Below are positions 42,224 through 44,731 of a DNA stretch of 44,731 bases, in pieces. Made by a program: the position numbers and the translations under genes. Position 1 is the first letter of the stretch, and each line of letters begins with the position of its first letter. The notes beneath the pieces are model-generated. The model saw nothing but the letters and a program-made list of their open reading frames with translations. It did not search any database and was not told where the DNA came from. Source of the stretch: an uncultured Butyrivibrio sp. (lineage in GTDB: Bacteria > Bacillota > Clostridia > Lachnospirales > Lachnospiraceae); contig CAMVNV010000012.1 in assembly GCA_947168935.1 (NCBI GenBank), positions 1-44,731 on the forward strand, in the 5' to 3' direction.

Positions 42224-42586
42224 TTATCCTATAACCTTCTTGACAGCCTCGAGAACACGGTCTGCCTGGAAAGGTTTAACGATAAAGTCACGAGCGCCTG
42301 ACTGTATAGCTTCAACAACCATGGCCTGCTGACCCATTGCTGAACACATGATAACTACGGCTTTAGGATCGCCTTCTTTGATCTTCTTGAGGGCCTGGAT
42401 TCCATCCATCTCAGGCATAGTAATATCCATCAGCACAAGATCCGGATGAAGCTCATTGTACTTTTCTACTGCTTTTGCCCCATTCTCTGCTTCGCCTGCG
42501 ACATTGTAGCCATTTTTAGTAAGAATATCCTTGATCATCATTCTCATAAATGCTGCGTCATCACAAACTAACACATTTTTTGCCAT
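42224..42586 (-). CDS. cheY: Chemotaxis response regulator CheY
   Basis: A 120-residue single-domain receiver. Asp9/Asp10 acidic pair, phosphorylation site Asp54 in LVLMDITMPEMDG, Ser in MCSAMGQ at the usual Thr position, and Lys in FIVKPF. Phosphorylated CheY binds FliM/FliY to change motor direction. It lies between fliY and fliO as in Bacillus. The upstream spacer contains a 10-bp hairpin. Confidence 0.95.
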   Translation of the reverse strand: MAKNVLVCDDAAFMRMMIKDILTKNGYNVAGEAENGAKAVEKYNELHPDLVLMDITMPEMDGIQALKKIKEGDPKAVVIMCSAMGQQAMVVEAIQSGARDFIVKPFQADRVLEAVKKVIG

Positions 42587-42634
42587 CGCTCATTCTCCAT
42601 TTCTTTTACGTAATATAGTTGTCGGTTAAGGAGA

Positions 42635-42657
42635 TTAAATTACCATAGGTAATTTAA
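42635..42657 (-). repeat. 10-bp hairpin in the fliY-cheY spacer
   Basis: TTAAATTACC (42635-42644) pairs perfectly with GGTAATTTAA (42648-42657) around ATA. It lies about 45 bases upstream of the cheY ATG; no TCTGGA signature, no U-run. Confidence 0.55.
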
Positions 42658-42718
42658 CTCGATTAAAAAAGCTAATCGCAATCTGCGTAAAGTATATCGG
42701 ACAGATATGCAAATTACT

Positions 42719-43933
42719 TTACTTAATTATTTCAGTTACCCTGACACCAAAGCTTTCATCGATTACAACTACTTCTCCTTTGGCAACATACTTGCCGTTA
42801 ACAAGTACGTCTACAGGTTCACCTGCAACTTTATCAAGTTCTATAATAGTACCTGGTGCAAAATCAAGAATGTCAGAAATTGGCTTGTGCGTTCGACCAA
42901 GCTCAACAGTAACTTCAAGTGGAACGTCTTTAATAAGAGTAATGTTTTCGCCGCCAGCGATCAGCTGACCATCCGGGCTGAAATTCTGGAAGGATGCCGG
43001 CTGAACGTTCATGCTCTGCATTGGCATCATCTGCGGCTGCATCATCATCTGTGGCTGCATCATCGGTTGCTGCATTATTGGCTGCTGCATCATCGGCTGT
43101 TGCATCATAGATGGATCCATTGCCGGAGGAGGAGCTGCTGCATCCATCGCAGGCGCTGCAGGTGCTGGTGCAGGAGCAGGCGCTGGTTCTGATGGAGGAG
43201 GAAGCTGGTCCTCTTTAGTGCTTGTAATAAAAGTATCATACAAACTCTTGGCAAAGTCAACAGGATACAACTGCATGATCGAAGAATCAACGAGATCGCC
43301 GATCTGCATCTTAAACGTGATCCTTACAAAGGTTCCACGAAGGAATTCTGCTATTTCGCCAGGATCAGTATCCATTGCAGCAAGAAGCGTTGCCTGAGGC
43401 GGCGAAATATCAACCTTCTCATCGATCATTGATGAAAGAGCTGTAGCAGCGGCACCCATCATCTGGTTCATGGCTTCAGAAATAGCGGACAGCTGCAGCT
43501 CTCCGATCTCTCCATCCTGAATATTGGTACCGTCACCGCCCATCATAAGATCTGTAATGACCATAACATCATGTTCCTTAAGGATCATGATATTACTACC
43601 GTCAAGACCTATCGTATATTTGATCTGAACAAATACACAGGGTCTTTCGTAATCGGCCATGAGTCTGTCCCAGTTACAGAGCGTAACAACGGGCGTAGTG
43701 ATATTAACCTTCTGGTTTACCAGTGAGAAAAGAGTTGTTGCAGAAGAACCCATGCTGATATTGGCAACTTCACCAACCGCGTCTTTTTCTACATCTGTAA
43801 GAAGGGATTCATCAACTTCACTGCTCATACCACCGCCTCCAGCTGGAGCAGAATCGCCGGAATCTGCACCACCGGATGTATCCATGCCTTCCAAAAGGGC
43901 GTTGATCTCATCCTGAGAGAGTGTTCCGTCCAT
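42719..43933 (-). CDS. fliY: FliY, motor switch phosphatase
   Basis: A 404-residue FliY. N-terminal LSQDEINALLEGM resembles the CheY-P binding peptide of FliM/FliY. The CheC-like phosphatase domain has KDAVGEVANISMGSSATTL and LSAISEAMNQMMGAAATALS (two E-x-x-N centres). A Pro/Ala-rich then Met/Gln-rich linker (about 250-305) with tandem MMQQP units precedes the C-terminal FliN (SpoA) domain (VPLEVTVELGRTHKPISDIL). Acts at the C-ring to dephosphorylate CheY-P. Starts four bases after fliM. Confidence 0.94.
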   Translation of the reverse strand: MDGTLSQDEINALLEGMDTSGGADSGDSAPAGGGGMSSEVDESLLTDVEKDAVGEVANISMGSSATTLFSLVNQKVNITTPVVTLCNWDRLMADYERPCVFVQIKYTIGLDGSNIMILKEHDVMVITDLMMGGDGTNIQDGEIGELQLSAISEAMNQMMGAAATALSSMIDEKVDISPPQATLLAAMDTDPGEIAEFLRGTFVRITFKMQIGDLVDSSIMQLYPVDFAKSLYDTFITSTKEDQLPPPSEPAPAPAPAPAAPAMDAAAPPPAMDPSMMQQPMMQQPIMQQPMMQPQMMMQPQMMPMQSMNVQPASFQNFSPDGQLIAGGENITLIKDVPLEVTVELGRTHKPISDILDFAPGTIIELDKVAGEPVDVLVNGKYVAKGEVVVIDESFGVRVTEIIK

Positions 43934-43936
43934 CTT

Positions 43937-44731
43937 TTATTCCTCCTCTCTTATCACCGACGTAACCCTAACCGCATACTTTTTATCCGATGTTCCAGGA
44001 AGTGCTGTGAACTTATCAATATCTCCCACGTATACATGCATTTCCTGAGTAACCTTGGAATCAAGTCTTATAATGTCCCCTAGCTGTAATTGCACAAAGT
44101 CGCTAACAGATACCTGACATTTTCCAAGTACTGCTTTAACAGGAACTTCAATCCTTCTGACAAGGGATTCAAGAAATTCTGAATCGTTCTCTTCGTTATG
44201 CCTCTGCATACTTGAGAACCAGTACTTGGTATTCAGACGATCCATAACACTCTCAAGAGTAAAGAAAGGAAGACAGAAGTTCATGAGACCTTCTACTTCA
44301 CCAATCTTCATGTTGAGTGTTACGATGGCGATCATATCAGTTGGAGATATGACCTGCGCAAACTGTGGATTGGTCTCTATTCTGTCAAGGATAGGATCAA
44401 TGTTAACAACGTTCTCCCACGGCTCGACCAATTGCTGAACACATATTGTCACCATCTTTTCTATAAGTGGCATCTCAATATCGGTGAAGGCTCTGGGCTT
44501 ATCAAGCGCCGTTCCTTCGCCGCCCAGCATTCGGTCTATAAAAGAAAATCCTATATTGGACTGAACTTCAACAATTATCTGACCCTGAAGGGGATTAAAA
44601 TTAACTATTCCCAAAATTACAGGGTTTGAAAGTGCGTTGGAAAACTCGGAGAAAGTAACTGTTTCTGAGTTCTCAACTGTTATCTGTACGTTTTTTCGGA
44701 GGTACAGAGGCATAGTGGTAGCAAGAAGTCT
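43937..44731 (-). CDS. fliM: FliM, motor switch protein (5' end outside the window)
   Basis: The C-terminal 264 residues of FliM; the frame is open at the window edge (codons reading RLLATTMPLYLRKN), so the first roughly 70 residues are missing. The middle CheC-like domain (IVNFNPLQGQIIVEVQSNIG, FSFIDRMLGGEG) and the C-terminal FliN-like domain (LGDIIRLDSKVTQEMHVYVG) are present. Forms the C-ring with FliG and FliY. The first in-frame ATG at 44713 is internal. Confidence 0.95.
   Translation of the reverse strand, partial: RLLATTMPLYLRKNVQITVENSETVTFSEFSNALSNPVILGIVNFNPLQGQIIVEVQSNIGFSFIDRMLGGEGTALDKPRAFTDIEMPLIEKMVTICVQQLVEPWENVVNIDPILDRIETNPQFAQVISPTDMIAIVTLNMKIGEVEGLMNFCLPFFTLESVMDRLNTKYWFSSMQRHNEENDSEFLESLVRRIEVPVKAVLGKCQVSVSDFVQLQLGDIIRLDSKVTQEMHVYVGDIDKFTALPGTSDKKYAVRVTSVIREEE

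Noticed and set aside
44714..44731. FliM appears N-terminally truncated
   Set aside because: The frame stays open to the window edge (RLLATT before the internal Met), so the gene simply extends beyond the window.
1..44731. tRNA or rRNA genes and insertion sequences
   Set aside because: I saw no tRNA-like cloverleaf with TTCRA loop, no rRNA core sequence and no transposase reading frame.

Overview
This window reads as chromosomal DNA of a motile, low-to-middle GC member of the Firmicutes, most likely a Lachnospiraceae species of the Butyrivibrio/Pseudobutyrivibrio type. The reasons are a Bacillus-like fla/che gene order (fliM-fliY-cheY-fliO-fliP-fliQ-fliR-flhB-flhA-flhF-flhG-PilZ-cheB-cheA-cheW-cheC-cheD-sigD, then rpsB-tsf), CheC/CheD/FliY instead of CheZ, a MecA adaptor, a giant double-ATPase acyl-CoA dehydratase activase and a MetA-type homoserine acyltransferase. 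The genus is an inference.

Layout, high to low coordinate in transcription order: 44.7-27.1 kb is one long minus-strand motility operon covering the rotor switch (fliM, fliY, cheY), the export gate (fliO, fliP, fliQ, fliR, flhB, flhA), flagellar number and placement GTPase/ATPase (flhF, flhG), a PilZ protein, chemotaxis signalling (cheB, cheA, cheW, cheC, cheD), a small unknown membrane protein and sigma-28. It continues into a FapA/DUF342 protein, a SwrB-like protein with a transmembrane segment and C-terminal helix-turn-helix, and an MltG-like LysM protein (26.3-22.6 kb). rpsB-tsf follow with their own promoter and a structured leader (22.5-20.6 kb), ended by a clear terminator. minC-minD-minE (20.4-18.5 kb) lead into a P-type ATPase, an OhrR-like MarR regulator, mecA, an rRNA pseudouridine synthase, ligA and metA (18.4-10.6 kb). 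On the left, 9.5-10.4 kb holds a plus-strand small-peptide gene and a lipoprotein in an AT-rich accessory stretch. A stand-alone UvrD/PcrA-type C-terminal-domain protein (8.5-9.0 kb) faces the 1432-residue activase (4.1-8.4 kb). A DUF4153-like membrane protein, a rhomboid-fold zinc-ribbon protein and a sigma-70-like protein without region 4 fill the left end.

The most unusual signal is not a gene. The spacers of the motility operon carry perfect hairpins placed on or within a few bases of the stop codon of the upstream gene (after fliP, flhA, the PilZ gene, cheB, cheA and cheC, with a half copy after sigD). They share the sense-strand signature TCTGGA (TCTGAA in one) right after the first hairpin, and two copies are near-identical over about 50 bases at 33.2 and 36.4 kb. 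Where arms are imperfect the change is a G.U pair on the mRNA strand, and one pair covaries between copies, so these look like RNA-level elements. Other notable signals are a T12 tract inside the promoter spacer of an unannotated 47-residue gene, a junction-like structured leader ahead of the activase, and a structured leader ahead of rpsB.
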